Shown: positions 9,789-18,816, counted from the stretch's first letter. The stretch: DNA of 64,000 nt from Streptococcus pseudopneumoniae (GCF_001073085.1 NZ_JVFV01000043.1:1-64000), one strand, 5' to 3'. Notes: generated by a model from the sequence alone, not told the origin. Numbers and translations are program-made.

Positions 9789-10090
9789 TAGGCATCTCCT
9801 CCATCATCTAGGATAGCTGGTACCTTGATATAGTAGTTTTCTTTTTCAGGTACGTTTTTAAACAAGCGGTCACGGTCTGTTCCTTCTTCGGCCACATCAG
9901 GGCGGAGTACAGTTTTGCGGTCTGCCATGGTCGTAGTAGGTGCGACACCAGTTGTGTCGACTTCGCCCAGCAATTCAACCATGTCTACAATCTTGGACAA
10001 GGTAGTTGCAAAGGCAGCAGTTTCTTCTTCAGAGAATCTTAATTTTGAAAGATTGGCAACGTGTGTTACCTCTTCTTGCGTAATTTTCAT
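9788..10090 (-). CDS. gatC: Asp-tRNA(Asn)/Glu-tRNA(Gln) amidotransferase subunit C
   Basis: This 100-residue small subunit wraps around GatA and GatB and is needed for GatA stability. It starts with [23 protein letters not shown], typical of GatC, and ends in the [11 protein letters not shown] tail that corresponds to the usual VPKVL-type C-terminus. It is the first gene of the operon, reading divergently from the TIGR02206 genes. A possible extended -10 (TGGTAAAAT, minus strand) lies at 10130-10138. Confidence 0.95.
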   Translation of the reverse strand: MKITQEEVTHVANLSKLRFSEEETAAFATTLSKIVDMVELLGEVDTTGVAPTTTMADRKTVLRPDVAEEGTDRDRLFKNVPEKENYYIKVPAILDDGGDA

Positions 10091-10184
10091 CGGGTATCCT
10101 TTCGTGAAATGATGATTATTTATCTGTTCTATTTTACCATATTTTCCTATAAATAAGGTGAGCTAAGTTGAAAAGAAGTAGAAA

Positions 10185-10213
10185 TTGAAAAATGGTTTTT
10201 AATTCGATATAAT
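10185..10213 (+). promoter_or_regulatory. Sigma-A promoter of the TIGR02206 pair
   Basis: -35 TTGAAA (10185-10190), 17-bp spacer and perfect -10 TATAAT (10208-10213). The untranslated leader to the ATG at 10303 is about 80 nt. Confidence 0.85.
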
Positions 10214-10302
10214 GGTTGAAAATAGAAGCAAGAACAGCATTGGTTTTTAGTCGGCAAACAAGATGCATACATTGACCGATTCGAACAAGTTAAGGAGGAC
10301 AT

Positions 10303-10977
10303 ATGAAAATTTGGGATTTACTTTTTACCAGTAAAAAGACAGTTCCTCCTCATTTGGGGACGTGGTACTTCTTATTGCCTACTTCTTTAGTAATCATAGC
10401 TGTTTTATCGATTCGTTTCGCATCATCTAAAGGTTACAGAAACTTTTGGTATTGGGGACAATTGATTCAGTTGCTCATTATCAACGCTTGGTATATTGCG
10501 GCGCGTCTGCCTCTATCTGAGGCTCTTCCCTTTTATCATAGTCGCATGGCTATGTGGATGATTCTTTTTGCTCCTAACAAGACCTTTTTCAAACAATATT
10601 TCGCCCTGGTTGGAGTATTTGGTTCTATTATGGCTTTAGTTTATCCAGTCTTCTATCCTTTTCCTTTTCCTCATGTTTCCTCGGTTAACAATGTTTTCGG
10701 CCACTGGGCCCTCTTAGCAAACTGCTTGATTTATCTTGTCAGATACTATCAAGTTCAAAATAGGGATATTTGGAAGATTTGCCAGATGACTCTTGGAGTC
10801 AATGCTATCATTTTTCTAGCTAATCTTGCAACAGGAGGGAATTATGGCTTTATGAGCAAACCCCCTGTGATTGGGGATCATGGTAGTTTGCTTAACTATT
10901 TGATAGTAACCAGTTTCATGACAGGAACTCTCATCTTCATTAATCAACTTGTTAAATGGAAACATAAGAATAGTTAA
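10303..10977 (+). CDS. TIGR02206 (YwaF/TP0381-type) integral membrane protein, copy 1
   Basis: This 224-residue protein has about six to seven hydrophobic segments. Recognisable features are the LPFYHSRMAMW motif (residues about 75-85), VFGSIMALVYPVF, and the HWALLANCLIYLVRYY segment. It is a homologue of the next gene (shared AxYPVF/P, NxxTGGNYG and PFPHVSS blocks), so the pair is a tandem duplication. The position occupied by cysteine in copy 2 (YHCR) is serine here. The family function in bacteria is not established. AAGGAGG precedes the ATG. Confidence 0.8.
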   Translation: MKIWDLLFTSKKTVPPHLGTWYFLLPTSLVIIAVLSIRFASSKGYRNFWYWGQLIQLLIINAWYIAARLPLSEALPFYHSRMAMWMILFAPNKTFFKQYFALVGVFGSIMALVYPVFYPFPFPHVSSVNNVFGHWALLANCLIYLVRYYQVQNRDIWKICQMTLGVNAIIFLANLATGGNYGFMSKPPVIGDHGSLLNYLIVTSFMTGTLIFINQLVKWKHKNS

Positions 10978-11011
10978 TATACAACTGAATTCGTTACCTT
11001 AAGGAGACTTT

Positions 11012-11704
11012 ATGCATCATTTTATTACAAGAACCCAAACGACGCCACCGCCTATTCCGATTTTTTGGTATGGAGTTATGATAGGCCTTCTTGCCTTGTC
11101 TATTTATGCTTCTCTTACTTACTACAAAAATCCCAAATTTGTTCGATTGTTTAAGTGGATTCAAATAGCGCAATTGCTAGCGCTCTATACTTGGTATATT
11201 GGATTTGGGATTCCGTTTTCGAACAGTCTGCCTCTTTACCATTGCCGTTTGGCCATGTTTGCAGTAGTTTTCTTGCCAGATAAGTGGAAAATTAAGCAGT
11301 ATTTTGCCCTTTTGGGAGCCAGTGGGGCAGTATTTGCTTTGGGCTATCCGGTTTTTGATCCTTATGATTTCCCGCATATTACCAGCTTTTCTTTCCTGAT
11401 TGGGCATTATGCTCTCTTGGTCAATTCCTTGGTTTATCTCATGAATCACTATGATAAAAACCTGCTTAAAAAGTATCGCATTATCGCCTACACTTTTGTT
11501 CTCAACCTTTTCCTAGTTGGAGTTAATCAAGTCACAGGTGGAAATTACGGGCTTTTGAATACCACACCTTTTATCCCAGATGCCCCTATATGGATAAAGT
11601 ATCTTCTGGTTTCAATCATTCTATCTGCAGCCCTAGTACTCTTTGATATCTTGTTTAAGAAACGTTGGCAAAAGAAAATTGCTCTAGAAACGATTCATCT
11701 GTGA
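11012..11704 (+). CDS. TIGR02206 (YwaF/TP0381-type) integral membrane protein, copy 2
   Basis: This 230-residue polytopic protein is paralogous to the preceding gene and 34 bp downstream, with its own AAGGAG site. It has LPLYHCRLAMF, matching the family pattern of a His and Cys after a Leu-Pro turn, then LGYPVFDPYDFPHI, HYALLVNSLVYLM and NQVTGGNYGLL. It ends with a basic tail. A terminator follows it, so copies 1 and 2 make a two-gene operon. Confidence 0.8.
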   Translation: MHHFITRTQTTPPPIPIFWYGVMIGLLALSIYASLTYYKNPKFVRLFKWIQIAQLLALYTWYIGFGIPFSNSLPLYHCRLAMFAVVFLPDKWKIKQYFALLGASGAVFALGYPVFDPYDFPHITSFSFLIGHYALLVNSLVYLMNHYDKNLLKKYRIIAYTFVLNLFLVGVNQVTGGNYGLLNTTPFIPDAPIWIKYLLVSIILSAALVLFDILFKKRWQKKIALETIHL

Positions 11705-11753
11705 AGCGATATTAAGAGTGATAGATATAAATAATCAACAAAAGAATCTGAAG

Positions 11754-11783
11754 AGCAGGTCTACTATCTTGACCTGCTTTTTC
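11754..11783 (+). terminator. Intrinsic terminator after the TIGR02206 pair
   Basis: Stem AGCAGGTC / GACCTGCT followed by TTTTTTCTT. Confidence 0.9.
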
Positions 11784-11795
11784 TTGTGTAAGCAA

Positions 11796-11824
11796 TTGAA
11801 AAACTCTCTAAAATTCGATATAAT
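11796..11824 (+). promoter_or_regulatory. Sigma-A promoter of prfC
   Basis: -35 TTGAAA (11796-11801), 17-bp spacer, -10 TATAAT (11819-11824). Confidence 0.85.
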
Positions 11825-11911
11825 GGAGTGTTGAAAGGAATTTTAGAGTCCGATGTAACAAAGAACGATTATAAATTGAAATTATTAAAAAAGTAGAAAG
11901 AAAGAGAACTT

Positions 11912-13456
11912 ATGAACATTCAAGAAGAAATTAAGAAACGCCGTACCTTTGCCATCATCTCTCACCCGGACGCGGGTAAAACGACTATTACAGAGCAATT
12001 GCTATATTTTGGGGGAGAGATTCGTGAGGCAGGTACTGTAAAAGGAAAGAAAACAGGAAACTTTGCCAAGTCTGACTGGATGGATATCGAGAAACAACGT
12101 GGGATTTCGGTAACCTCATCTGTGATGCAATTTGACTACGATGGCAAACGCGTGAACATCCTAGATACTCCAGGGCACGAGGATTTCTCAGAAGATACCT
12201 ATCGTACATTGATGGCGGTGGATGCGGCTGTCATGGTTGTAGACTCTGCCAAGGGTATCGAGGCCCAAACCAAGAAATTGTTTGAGGTTGTTAAACACCG
12301 TGGCATTCCAGTCTTTACCTTTATGAACAAGCTGGACCGTGACGGTCGTGAGCCACTGGATCTCTTGCAAGAATTGGAAGAAGTTCTAGGTATTGCGAGC
12401 TACCCGATGAACTGGCCAATCGGGATGGGGAAAGCCTTTGAAGGCTTGTATGACCTCTATAACCAACGCTTGGAACTTTACAAAGGGGATGAACGCTTTG
12501 CTAGTCTGGAAGATGGGGACAAGCTATTTGCTAGCAACCCATTCTACGAGCAAGTCAAGGATGACATCGAACTCTTGCAAGAAGCTGGAAATGAATTCTC
12601 AGAAGAAGCCATCCTTGCGGGTGAATTAACACCAGTATTCTTCGGTTCAGCCTTAACTAACTTTGGTGTGCAGACTTTCTTAGAGACTTTCCTCAAGTTT
12701 GCTCCAGAGCCACACGGCCACAAGAAGACAGATGGTGAACTTGTAGATCCTTACGACAAGGATTTCTCAGGATTTGTCTTTAAAATCCAAGCCAACATGG
12801 ATCCTCGTCACCGTGACCGTATCGCCTTTGTCCGTATCGTATCGGGTGAATTCGAGCGTGGTATGAGTGTTAATCTCCCTCGTACTGGTAAGGGAGCTAA
12901 GCTGTCAAATGTTACTCAGTTTATGGCAGAAAGTCGTGAGAATGTCACTAATGCCGTAGCTGGAGATATCATCGGGGTTTACGATACCGGTACTTATCAG
13001 GTTGGGGATACACTAACTGTTGGAAAAAATAAGTTTGAGTTTGAACCACTGCCAACCTTTACCCCTGAGATTTTCATGAAAGTTTCTGCTAAGAACGTCA
13101 TGAAACAAAAATCTTTCCACAAGGGAATTGAGCAATTGGTGCAAGAAGGAGCGATTCAACTTTATACCAACTACCAAACAGGTGAATATATGTTGGGTGC
13201 CGTTGGTCAATTGCAGTTTGAAGTCTTCAAACACCGTATGGAAAATGAGTACAATGCAGAAGTGGTTATGAGCCCAATGGGTAAAAAGACGGTTCGCTGG
13301 ATTAAACCTGAAGATCTGGATGAGCGTATGTCTTCAAGTCGAAACATCTTGGCTAAAGACCGCTTTGACCAACCTGTCTTCCTTTTTGAAAATGATTTTG
13401 CTCTCCGCTGGTTTGCGGACAAGTATCCAGATGTAGAGTTAGAAGAGAAGATGTGA
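11912..13456 (+). CDS. prfC: Peptide chain release factor 3
   Basis: RF3 is a translational GTPase that recycles RF1/RF2 from the ribosome after peptide release. The 514-residue protein has the G1 loop SHPDAGKTT, the Q/RGISVTSS switch [15 protein letters not shown] (G3) and [10 protein letters not shown] (G4). These are followed by the beta-barrel domain and the RF3-type C-terminal domain. Length is normal. It is monocistronic: its own promoter lies upstream and the hairpin array starts within 10 bp of the stop. Confidence 0.97.
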   Translation: MNIQEEIKKRRTFAIISHPDAGKTTITEQLLYFGGEIREAGTVKGKKTGNFAKSDWMDIEKQRGISVTSSVMQFDYDGKRVNILDTPGHEDFSEDTYRTLMAVDAAVMVVDSAKGIEAQTKKLFEVVKHRGIPVFTFMNKLDRDGREPLDLLQELEEVLGIASYPMNWPIGMGKAFEGLYDLYNQRLELYKGDERFASLEDGDKLFASNPFYEQVKDDIELLQEAGNEFSEEAILAGELTPVFFGSALTNFGVQTFLETFLKFAPEPHGHKKTDGELVDPYDKDFSGFVFKIQANMDPRHRDRIAFVRIVSGEFERGMSVNLPRTGKGAKLSNVTQFMAESRENVTNAVAGDIIGVYDTGTYQVGDTLTVGKNKFEFEPLPTFTPEIFMKVSAKNVMKQKSFHKGIEQLVQEGAIQLYTNYQTGEYMLGAVGQLQFEVFKHRMENEYNAEVVMSPMGKKTVRWIKPEDLDERMSSSRNILAKDRFDQPVFLFENDFALRWFADKYPDVELEEKM

Positions 13457-13463
13457 TTCAGTA

Positions 13464-13738
13464 AGTCTACTTGATTGCAAAGCAATCTAAGTAGACTACG
13501 GCAAGTCCTATAAGACTTGCCTAACTGCCTCACTAACTTAGTTTTACAAATGGAATCGATTTGTAAAACTAAGTGTCGTAATCTAATAAACACTATTCAC
13601 TAAGACGGTTTACCTAAACGCTTCACTAGGCAAAACCCACGAATGGTATCGATTCGTGGGTTTTGCCATCGTAACAGAAAGGAAGCGGACTAGCTGCCTT
13701 ACTAACTGCGTTTGGCAAATAAAATCGATTTGCCAAAC
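13464..13738. repeat. Array of five hairpins, three sharing a conserved loop and frame with different stems
   Basis: Palindromes are seen at 13464-13495 (AGTCTACTT..AAGTAGACT with inner GATTGC/GCAATC), 13500-13521 (GGCAAGTC/GACTTGCC), 13536-13574, 13629-13667 and 13710-13738. The last three have loops GGAATCG, GGTATCG and AAAATCG closed by AAT/ATT pairs. They are framed by Y-ACTAR on the left and TCGTA or TTGTA on the right. The stems differ in sequence but each stays perfectly paired over 11-16 bp. This is a repeat family with compensatory change. I do not recognise it as BOX, RUP or SPRITE. It might partly serve to end prfC transcription. Confidence 0.75.
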
Positions 13739-13786
13739 TCCGTGTTGTAGTAAAAAAGTATTTGCTTTGGAACCTTAAATCTATTT

Positions 13787-13820
13787 AAAAAGGCCAAGAA
13801 TAATATCTTCTTGGCTTTTC
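13787..13820 (+). terminator. Terminator-like hairpin
   Basis: AAAAGGCCAAGAA / TTCTTGGCTTTT with one bulge, followed by C-T rich sequence. It is the likely final stop for transcription leaving prfC and the hairpin array. Confidence 0.6.
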
Positions 13821-13844
13821 TTCTTGGCTGATTTTAACAAAATT

Positions 13845-13879
13845 CCTAAACTCCGCCCTGGTGAGGGACGGAGTTTAGG
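13845..13879. repeat. Isolated perfect 11-bp stem-loop
   Basis: Arms CCTAAACTCCG and CGGAGTTTAGG with a 13-nt loop CCCTGGTGAGGGA that can itself pair (CCCT/AGGG). There is no T-tract, so it is not an ordinary terminator. The following 13880-14020 is AT-rich with nothing recognisable. Confidence 0.6.
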
Positions 13880-14023
13880 AGATCTTTTAGGTCGCTAATC
13901 GGTAAATAGCTTCAGTATAGATATCCATTTTTAAACTATATAAAATTTATGCATAAAAATATTTTTAAAATTTTTAAGATGGTAGAAAAAATGAATTTCT
14001 CCGAGATAAAGTGCTGCTTGAAA

Positions 14024-14071
14024 CAAAAAAAATCCCTTAGACCAGGACGATTGATCTAGCCTAAAGGAATG
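14024..14071 (-). terminator. Minus-strand terminator of CPBP gene 2
   Basis: On the minus strand an imperfect stem (CCTTTAGGCTAGATC against GGTCTAAGGG) is followed by eight T residues. Confidence 0.7.
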
Positions 14072-14083
14072 GATAGTTGGGTA

Positions 14084-14776
14084 TTAGATACCGAAATTTT
14101 TCATAAAAATTGTGAAGAGTGCCAGTAAGATGAAGCTGATACTATTAAGTAGCATATGGACCGAGATAGACATTTCCAAACGTCTGGTACGATAAGCAGT
14201 CCAAGTGAGGACAGTAGACATCCAACCATAAATCAAGAAGGAAGGGAGATTAGAAGGCATATGTGCAAGGAGGAAGATTAGCCAACCAATGACATAGCCA
14301 AACTTTTCGTAGCCTTGGAAGAGTTTGGTAGGAATAATCCCGCGACAGATGATTTCTTCACAAATAGGTGCGATTAAAACGATGAGGAAGAAACTGCTAA
14401 TCAGAGAGCTTTCAGAAATAAGGTTGTTAATTACTTGTTGATTAGAAGTTGTTGTTTGTTTCATGAGTTGTAACCAGATTCCACCTACAAGATTTCCAAC
14501 ATAAATAGCTAGGTAGCTAAAGACAATGCGAGGAAGATCGTTAACGGTGAGAAGTTTAGATTTTAAATCAAGCAACTTGCTCTTATGGGCTCCGTATAAA
14601 AAGATAGCAAGTACAAGAATCGAAATGAGGGACACAAGAATTGTTGACCAGATTGGATTAAACTGAATTTTAGTTAGTATAGCTAGAGTTAGCATAGGAG
14701 TCTGAGATAGAAAGATAGCTACTAACAAAATCCCAAACCAAGCGAGTCGTTTACGAAAATCTTTAAAAAAGTTCAT
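14084..14776 (-). CDS. CPBP family intramembrane glutamic endopeptidase
   Basis: This 230-residue membrane protein has the CPBP motifs EExxxRG (EEIICRG after LIVLIAPIC), a histidine in FLLAHMPSN, and SVHMLLNSISF at the C-terminal end. Several hydrophobic helices surround them. It is related to, but clearly different from, the 2034 gene. The neighbouring unknown membrane gene reads in the same direction 58 bp upstream. Substrate unknown. Confidence 0.85.
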   Translation of the reverse strand: MNFFKDFRKRLAWFGILLVAIFLSQTPMLTLAILTKIQFNPIWSTILVSLISILVLAIFLYGAHKSKLLDLKSKLLTVNDLPRIVFSYLAIYVGNLVGGIWLQLMKQTTTSNQQVINNLISESSLISSFFLIVLIAPICEEIICRGIIPTKLFQGYEKFGYVIGWLIFLLAHMPSNLPSFLIYGWMSTVLTWTAYRTRRLEMSISVHMLLNSISFILLALFTIFMKNFGI

Positions 14777-14834
14777 TGATGTATCTCCTAAAATTTTTTT
14801 AATTATAACATAATTATTGCAAGGATTCTATTTG

Positions 14835-15467
14835 TTACCATAAGAGGAAGGTACAAACGACAAATAGAATATCCCGAATTAAATGACTGTAGAATGACAC
14901 CTCTTGTCTTAAGTTTTTTGGGAATAAAAAACTGAGAAATAAAGCGCCAAGGCCAATATAAAAAGCGATGGATAAAATGGTGATTGGATTACGTAGGAAG
15001 ATTAAAATGGAAATGAAGATGATGGAAAATCTCACTTCCTTGCTACTTGAATTTTTTTTCAACCTTCTCCATTTTTTCAAGGGGAGAAAGGTAATAAGAT
15101 CAACTCCAAAGAGAAAAAAGAAGGAGGGGAGGATGAGTTCTACAGCTGCTTTTTGAAGTAAGTTGACAGTAACGATAGTATCTGATAGAACCAGCCCAAC
15201 CCCGCAGAGGTTGACCACAATCATCATACTATAAAATAAAAAGATAAAGCGACTCCTATCAATCAGTCTATCTCTTTTCAGGTTTTGACTAGATAAATAA
15301 TGCATAAAGGCACAAGACCCAGATAAGCCTAATAAAGCCAGTAGAAAATAAAAACAGGATTGTTTAAGGGCTAGAGAGGTTCCAGACCAAAAGATACAAC
15401 TACAAAATGCCAGTTGGATTAAGGCAAAGAACAAGAGTAGTCGAATTGATTTTATGACTTTTTCCAT
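14835..15467 (-). CDS. Hypothetical polytopic membrane protein
   Basis: I do not recognise this 210-residue protein. It has about six hydrophobic segments (near 11-25, 35-55, 70-95, 100-125, 145-160 and 165-185) separated by short basic loops, one of which is KKWRRLKKNSSSKE. A CPBP protease gene follows it in the same direction, so a functional pair is possible but only inferred. It could not be assigned to a transporter family by eye. Confidence 0.65.
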   Translation of the reverse strand: MEKVIKSIRLLLFFALIQLAFCSCIFWSGTSLALKQSCFYFLLALLGLSGSCAFMHYLSSQNLKRDRLIDRSRFIFLFYSMMIVVNLCGVGLVLSDTIVTVNLLQKAAVELILPSFFFLFGVDLITFLPLKKWRRLKKNSSSKEVRFSIIFISILIFLRNPITILSIAFYIGLGALFLSFLFPKNLRQEVSFYSHLIRDILFVVCTFLLW

Positions 15468-15571
15468 AAAGTATCCCCTATATTTTTTTCTTATTATAGC
15501 TAAAAGATAGGAGAGAAAAATCCTTAAATTCCCAATTGTCGATTTTTAGAGCTGTCTTGTCTGTTGAAACT

Positions 15572-15607
15572 AAAAAATCCCCCTTCAAGGGTTCCTTGAA
15601 GAGGGGA
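15572..15607 (-). terminator. Terminator of the trkA-trkH operon
   Basis: On the minus strand the stem CCCCTCTTCAAGG / CCTTGAAGGGGG is followed by ATTTTTTAG. The rest of 15468-15571 shows nothing else. Confidence 0.85.
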
Positions 15608-15630
15608 GATAGGGTGTAAAGTTGATTGTT

Positions 15631-17070
15631 CTAACGTTTAGACCAAGTTCGCTTCATAAAGAGCAGTATGATTGGATAGATTTCAAGACGTCCTGCAATC
15701 ATTGCAAAAGATAGTAGAAGTTTTGAAAATGGACTAAAAATTGAGAAACTTGCAGTTGTTCCTAAAATAGGACCGATATTGTTAAAACAACTGAAAACAG
15801 CACTCGTGACAACCATTAAATTATTGGTATCTAAACTGACGATGAAAATCAAACTGAGTAGAATCATGATATAAACCACAAAATACTTCAGGATCTTGTG
15901 CTGGGTATCCTTATCAATAACCGTTTGATTAACCTGAAGGGTTAACACACGGTGAGGTGATATGGTAGACAAGATTTGATTTTTAGCAATTTTAGATAGG
16001 ATGACTCCACGGATGACCTTGAGACCACCAGCGGTAGAACCAGCAGAACCACCGATTGCCATCAGCATTAGCAAGATGTATTGAGAGAACAAAGGCCAGT
16101 TCGTGATATCTCCATATCCAAAACCGGTAGTGGTAATGATGTTAGATACTTGGAAGAAGGCCATCTCAAAGCTTTGTGAAACGCCACTATAGAGGTGGAG
16201 TGTGTTAAGCGTGATTAAGCCAGTTGATATGGCTACAATCAAGAGATATGCTCGGAGTTCTTCATCAAAAAAGAATTCCTTGATCCGACGAAGCATGAGG
16301 TAGTAGTAGAGGTTGAAATTGATACCAAACATCAAAACCCCGACACTAGTCAGATAGGTGATGAGAGAACTGTGATAGTGGGCAATTCCGTCATTATAAA
16401 CAGTAAATCCACCAGTACCAGCAGTACCCATAGCGATAACAAAACTATCGTAGAGTGGCATCCCAGCAAGGTAATAAATAACCACAAAGAGGGCGAACAT
16501 AGCCAGGTAGAGGATGTAAAGGATTTGGGCTGTATTTTTTAGCTTAGACACAACCTTGCCAAATACTGGTCCTGGAACCTCAGCCTTCATAACTTCTAGG
16601 TGACTATTTTTAGCATTGTCCATAATAGCTAGGGCAAAAACCAGTACCCCCATCCCTCCGATGAGGTGGGTAAAACTCCTCCAAAATAGAAGAGAACGAC
16701 TTAAGACAGAAACATCATTTAAAATGGTTGCTCCAGTTGTTGTGAAGCCAGAACTAATCTCAAAGAAGGCGTCTATCATATTGGGAATTTGCCCTGAAAA
16801 GACAAAGGGAAGGGCACCAAAGAATGACCAGAGGATCCAACAGAGGGCTACAATTAAGACCCCTTCTTTTGCATAGATTCGCTGTTTTTTAGGCTTGCTG
16901 ATGATGCCGAGAAGACCTAGAACAACAAGGATCCCGATGGTAGAGAAAAGAGCTGTAAAAACTTGACTCGATTCTCGATAATAAAGAGCAATGCTAACTG
17001 GAACTAAGAGTAGACCAGCCTCGATCAAGAGTAGCTTTGCAAGAAGAAATCGTACCATACTTCTATTCAT
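15631..17070 (-). CDS. TrkH/KtrB-type potassium uptake membrane subunit
   Basis: This is the K+-translocating subunit, 479 residues. It has four pseudo-repeats of the membrane-pore-membrane unit, with selectivity-filter-like loops GFTTTGAT, GTAGTGGFTVY, ITTTGFGYGD and the NNIGPILG region, each with the conserved glycine. It needs a cytosolic nucleotide-binding partner, which is the gene 3 bp upstream. In streptococci such systems are commonly controlled by c-di-AMP at the TrkA side. TrkH versus KtrB naming cannot be settled by eye. Confidence 0.92.
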   Translation of the reverse strand: MNRSMVRFLLAKLLLIEAGLLLVPVSIALYYRESSQVFTALFSTIGILVVLGLLGIISKPKKQRIYAKEGVLIVALCWILWSFFGALPFVFSGQIPNMIDAFFEISSGFTTTGATILNDVSVLSRSLLFWRSFTHLIGGMGVLVFALAIMDNAKNSHLEVMKAEVPGPVFGKVVSKLKNTAQILYILYLAMFALFVVIYYLAGMPLYDSFVIAMGTAGTGGFTVYNDGIAHYHSSLITYLTSVGVLMFGINFNLYYYLMLRRIKEFFFDEELRAYLLIVAISTGLITLNTLHLYSGVSQSFEMAFFQVSNIITTTGFGYGDITNWPLFSQYILLMLMAIGGSAGSTAGGLKVIRGVILSKIAKNQILSTISPHRVLTLQVNQTVIDKDTQHKILKYFVVYIMILLSLIFIVSLDTNNLMVVTSAVFSCFNNIGPILGTTASFSIFSPFSKLLLSFAMIAGRLEIYPIILLFMKRTWSKR

Positions 17071-17073
17071 AGC

Positions 17074-18423
17074 TTACCTCTCTAACAGATCATAAATCTT
17101 GGTGATATTTGATAGTAGTGTGATGACAACCAACTTATCACCGACTTGAAGGCTATCTTCACCTGTTGGGAAGATTGTTTTTCCATTGCGAATAATAGCA
17201 GCAATTAAAATATCTTTTTTGAGTTTCAGTTGAGACAAAGGTTTACCAGTCATCTTGTTAGCTTCCTTAATAAGGAATTGGAGAGTCTCAATCTGTCCAT
17301 TTGCTAGGTGGTGCATTGCTTGAAGGTCTGAATACTGGGCATTGGCACGACCATGGATAAAGTGCATAATCGTATCAACAGCGATTGTTTTTGGTGTGAT
17401 GATACTAGAAAACTCAGGTGCATGGATAATCTCTAAGAGACTAGTTCGATTGACCTTAGTGATGTTTTTCTGAACACCAACACTATCCAAGAACATAGAT
17501 GTAATAATATTTTCTTCGTCAACACCAGTAAGGGTTGCGACAGCATCGTAGTGTTGGGCACTTTCTTCTAGGAGAATATCTTTTGCAGTTCCATCTCCTT
17601 GTACAATATAGAGTTTTGGATATTTTTGACTGAAAAATGCTGCGCGATCTGGATTGAGCTCAATGACCTTGGTATCAATACGGCTATCTTTTAAAATACC
17701 AACTAGGTAGTAGGCGATTTTCCCAGCTCCGATAATGAGTAAACTTTTAACGACACGAGATTTGACATAGTTATGAAAAAGCATCATATCGACACGATGA
17801 CCTGTTACAAAGATACGGTCTTTATCTTCTAACATAAGGTCGCCACTAGGAATCATCAGTTTATGATCGCGCTCAATCGCACAGACAATCACATTGCCAA
17901 ACTTTTTCCGGAAGTCTGCGATAGACATCTGACAGATATTGCTATCCTTACGGACAACAAATTCCATCAAACTAACCAAACCACCTGCAAAACGCTCAAC
18001 AGAAAGAGCATTTGGGAAATCGATGATATTAGCGATAGCACGAGCTGCAAGGAGTTCTGGATTGACAATAAGAGAAAATCCGAGAATATTTTTTTCTTTA
18101 AAGTAAGGGTTGGAATACTCAGGATTGCGGACACGGACGATGGTTTCTTTAGCCCCCATCTTTTTAGCTAAGACAGCAGAGACCATATTGACCTCATCAT
18201 ACTGAGTCATAGCGATGAAAATATCGCAGTCTTGAACATTGGCAGCTTCTAGCATGGCAAAGTCAGCCCCATTACCTGCAATTCCAATAATATCAAAACG
18301 GCTTGTCATATAATTAAGAACCGTTTCGTTCTGTTCAATTAAGACAACATCATGATTGTCAGCGACAAGTGAACGACAAAGGGCAGAACCAACTTTCCCC
18401 CCTCCGACAAGAATAATCTTCAT
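17074..18423 (-). CDS. trkA: TrkA-type potassium transport NAD-binding regulatory protein
   Basis: This 449-residue peripheral protein has two RCK units. Rossmann motifs VGGGKVGSALC (residues 5-15) and IGAGKIAYYLV (about 230) are each followed by a TrkA-C domain, the last ending with GDKLVVITLL. It gates the TrkH subunit encoded directly downstream. The tandem-RCK architecture matches TrkA rather than the single-RCK KtrA. It is the first gene of a two-gene minus-strand operon. The 18424-18657 upstream stretch holds no other gene. Confidence 0.93.
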   Translation of the reverse strand: MKIILVGGGKVGSALCRSLVADNHDVVLIEQNETVLNYMTSRFDIIGIAGNGADFAMLEAANVQDCDIFIAMTQYDEVNMVSAVLAKKMGAKETIVRVRNPEYSNPYFKEKNILGFSLIVNPELLAARAIANIIDFPNALSVERFAGGLVSLMEFVVRKDSNICQMSIADFRKKFGNVIVCAIERDHKLMIPSGDLMLEDKDRIFVTGHRVDMMLFHNYVKSRVVKSLLIIGAGKIAYYLVGILKDSRIDTKVIELNPDRAAFFSQKYPKLYIVQGDGTAKDILLEESAQHYDAVATLTGVDEENIITSMFLDSVGVQKNITKVNRTSLLEIIHAPEFSSIITPKTIAVDTIMHFIHGRANAQYSDLQAMHHLANGQIETLQFLIKEANKMTGKPLSQLKLKKDILIAAIIRNGKTIFPTGEDSLQVGDKLVVITLLSNITKIYDLLER

Positions 18424-18657
18424 ATCAAATAACCTACTTTTTCAATATGTATCTATCATACTCTTTTTTAGAATAAAATGCACTCGGCAACCGACTCTTT
18501 TCATTATTAGGGTAGAAAATTGTCCCACTGATAATCTTACTTGTTAAAAATTTAAGATATAAATCAGCTATTTTCGTGTAATTCTAATGAATACATAAGC
18601 ATTTTAAGCTAATGTAAATATGTTTGTAAAAAAATTGAAAAAATCAAGTCATTTCTA

Positions 18658-18685
18658 TTGACAATCAAGCTGAAAGTGATATACT
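18658..18685 (+). promoter_or_regulatory. Sigma-A promoter of the RNA leader/trmL
   Basis: Consensus -35 TTGACA (18658-18663), 16-bp spacer, -10 TATACT (18680-18685). Transcription would start near 18692. Confidence 0.85.
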
Positions 18686-18691
18686 AAAACA

Positions 18692-18790
18692 GTAGTTTCG
18701 CTGATTTACTTCAAACCTGTTGTGAGGTAAGTTAACGACGCCTTAACCACGCTGTTTGCTGAGCTTGACTCCGGGCAGTGTGGCTATTTT
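18692..18790 (+). ncRNA. Structured, terminated RNA leader upstream of trmL (class unknown)
   Basis: A strong promoter is followed by about 100 nt that end in an intrinsic terminator. In it CCACGCTG (18747-18754) pairs with CAGTGTGG (18776-18783), inner GAG/CTC pairs also form, and seven T residues follow (18786-18792). Upstream, ACCT/AGGT plus ACTT/AAGT compete with GGTAAG/CTTAACC, so two alternative folds are possible. This is the layout of a transcription-attenuating riboswitch or of a small RNA made by early termination. I could not match it to a named class. Confidence 0.65.
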
Positions 18791-18816
18791 TTTGCACTAG
18801 TGAGAGGAAACAAGGC

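Noticed and set aside
13464-13738. CRISPR-like regular array
   Set aside because: The repeated parts are palindromes of different stem sequence with irregular spacing (centres about 93 and 76 bp apart). There are no identical direct repeats and no cas genes.
18600-18660. CiaR-type TTTAAG repeat for a csRNA before trmL
   Set aside because: Only one TTTAAG-like hexamer (18603-18608) is present and the second copy at proper spacing is missing, so the leader was not assigned to the cia-dependent sRNAs.
18778-18816. Earlier ATG start for trmL at 18778
   Set aside because: It falls inside the terminator hairpin and T-run and has no ribosome site. MTNHIVLF at 18817 has GAGGAAA and matches the family start.
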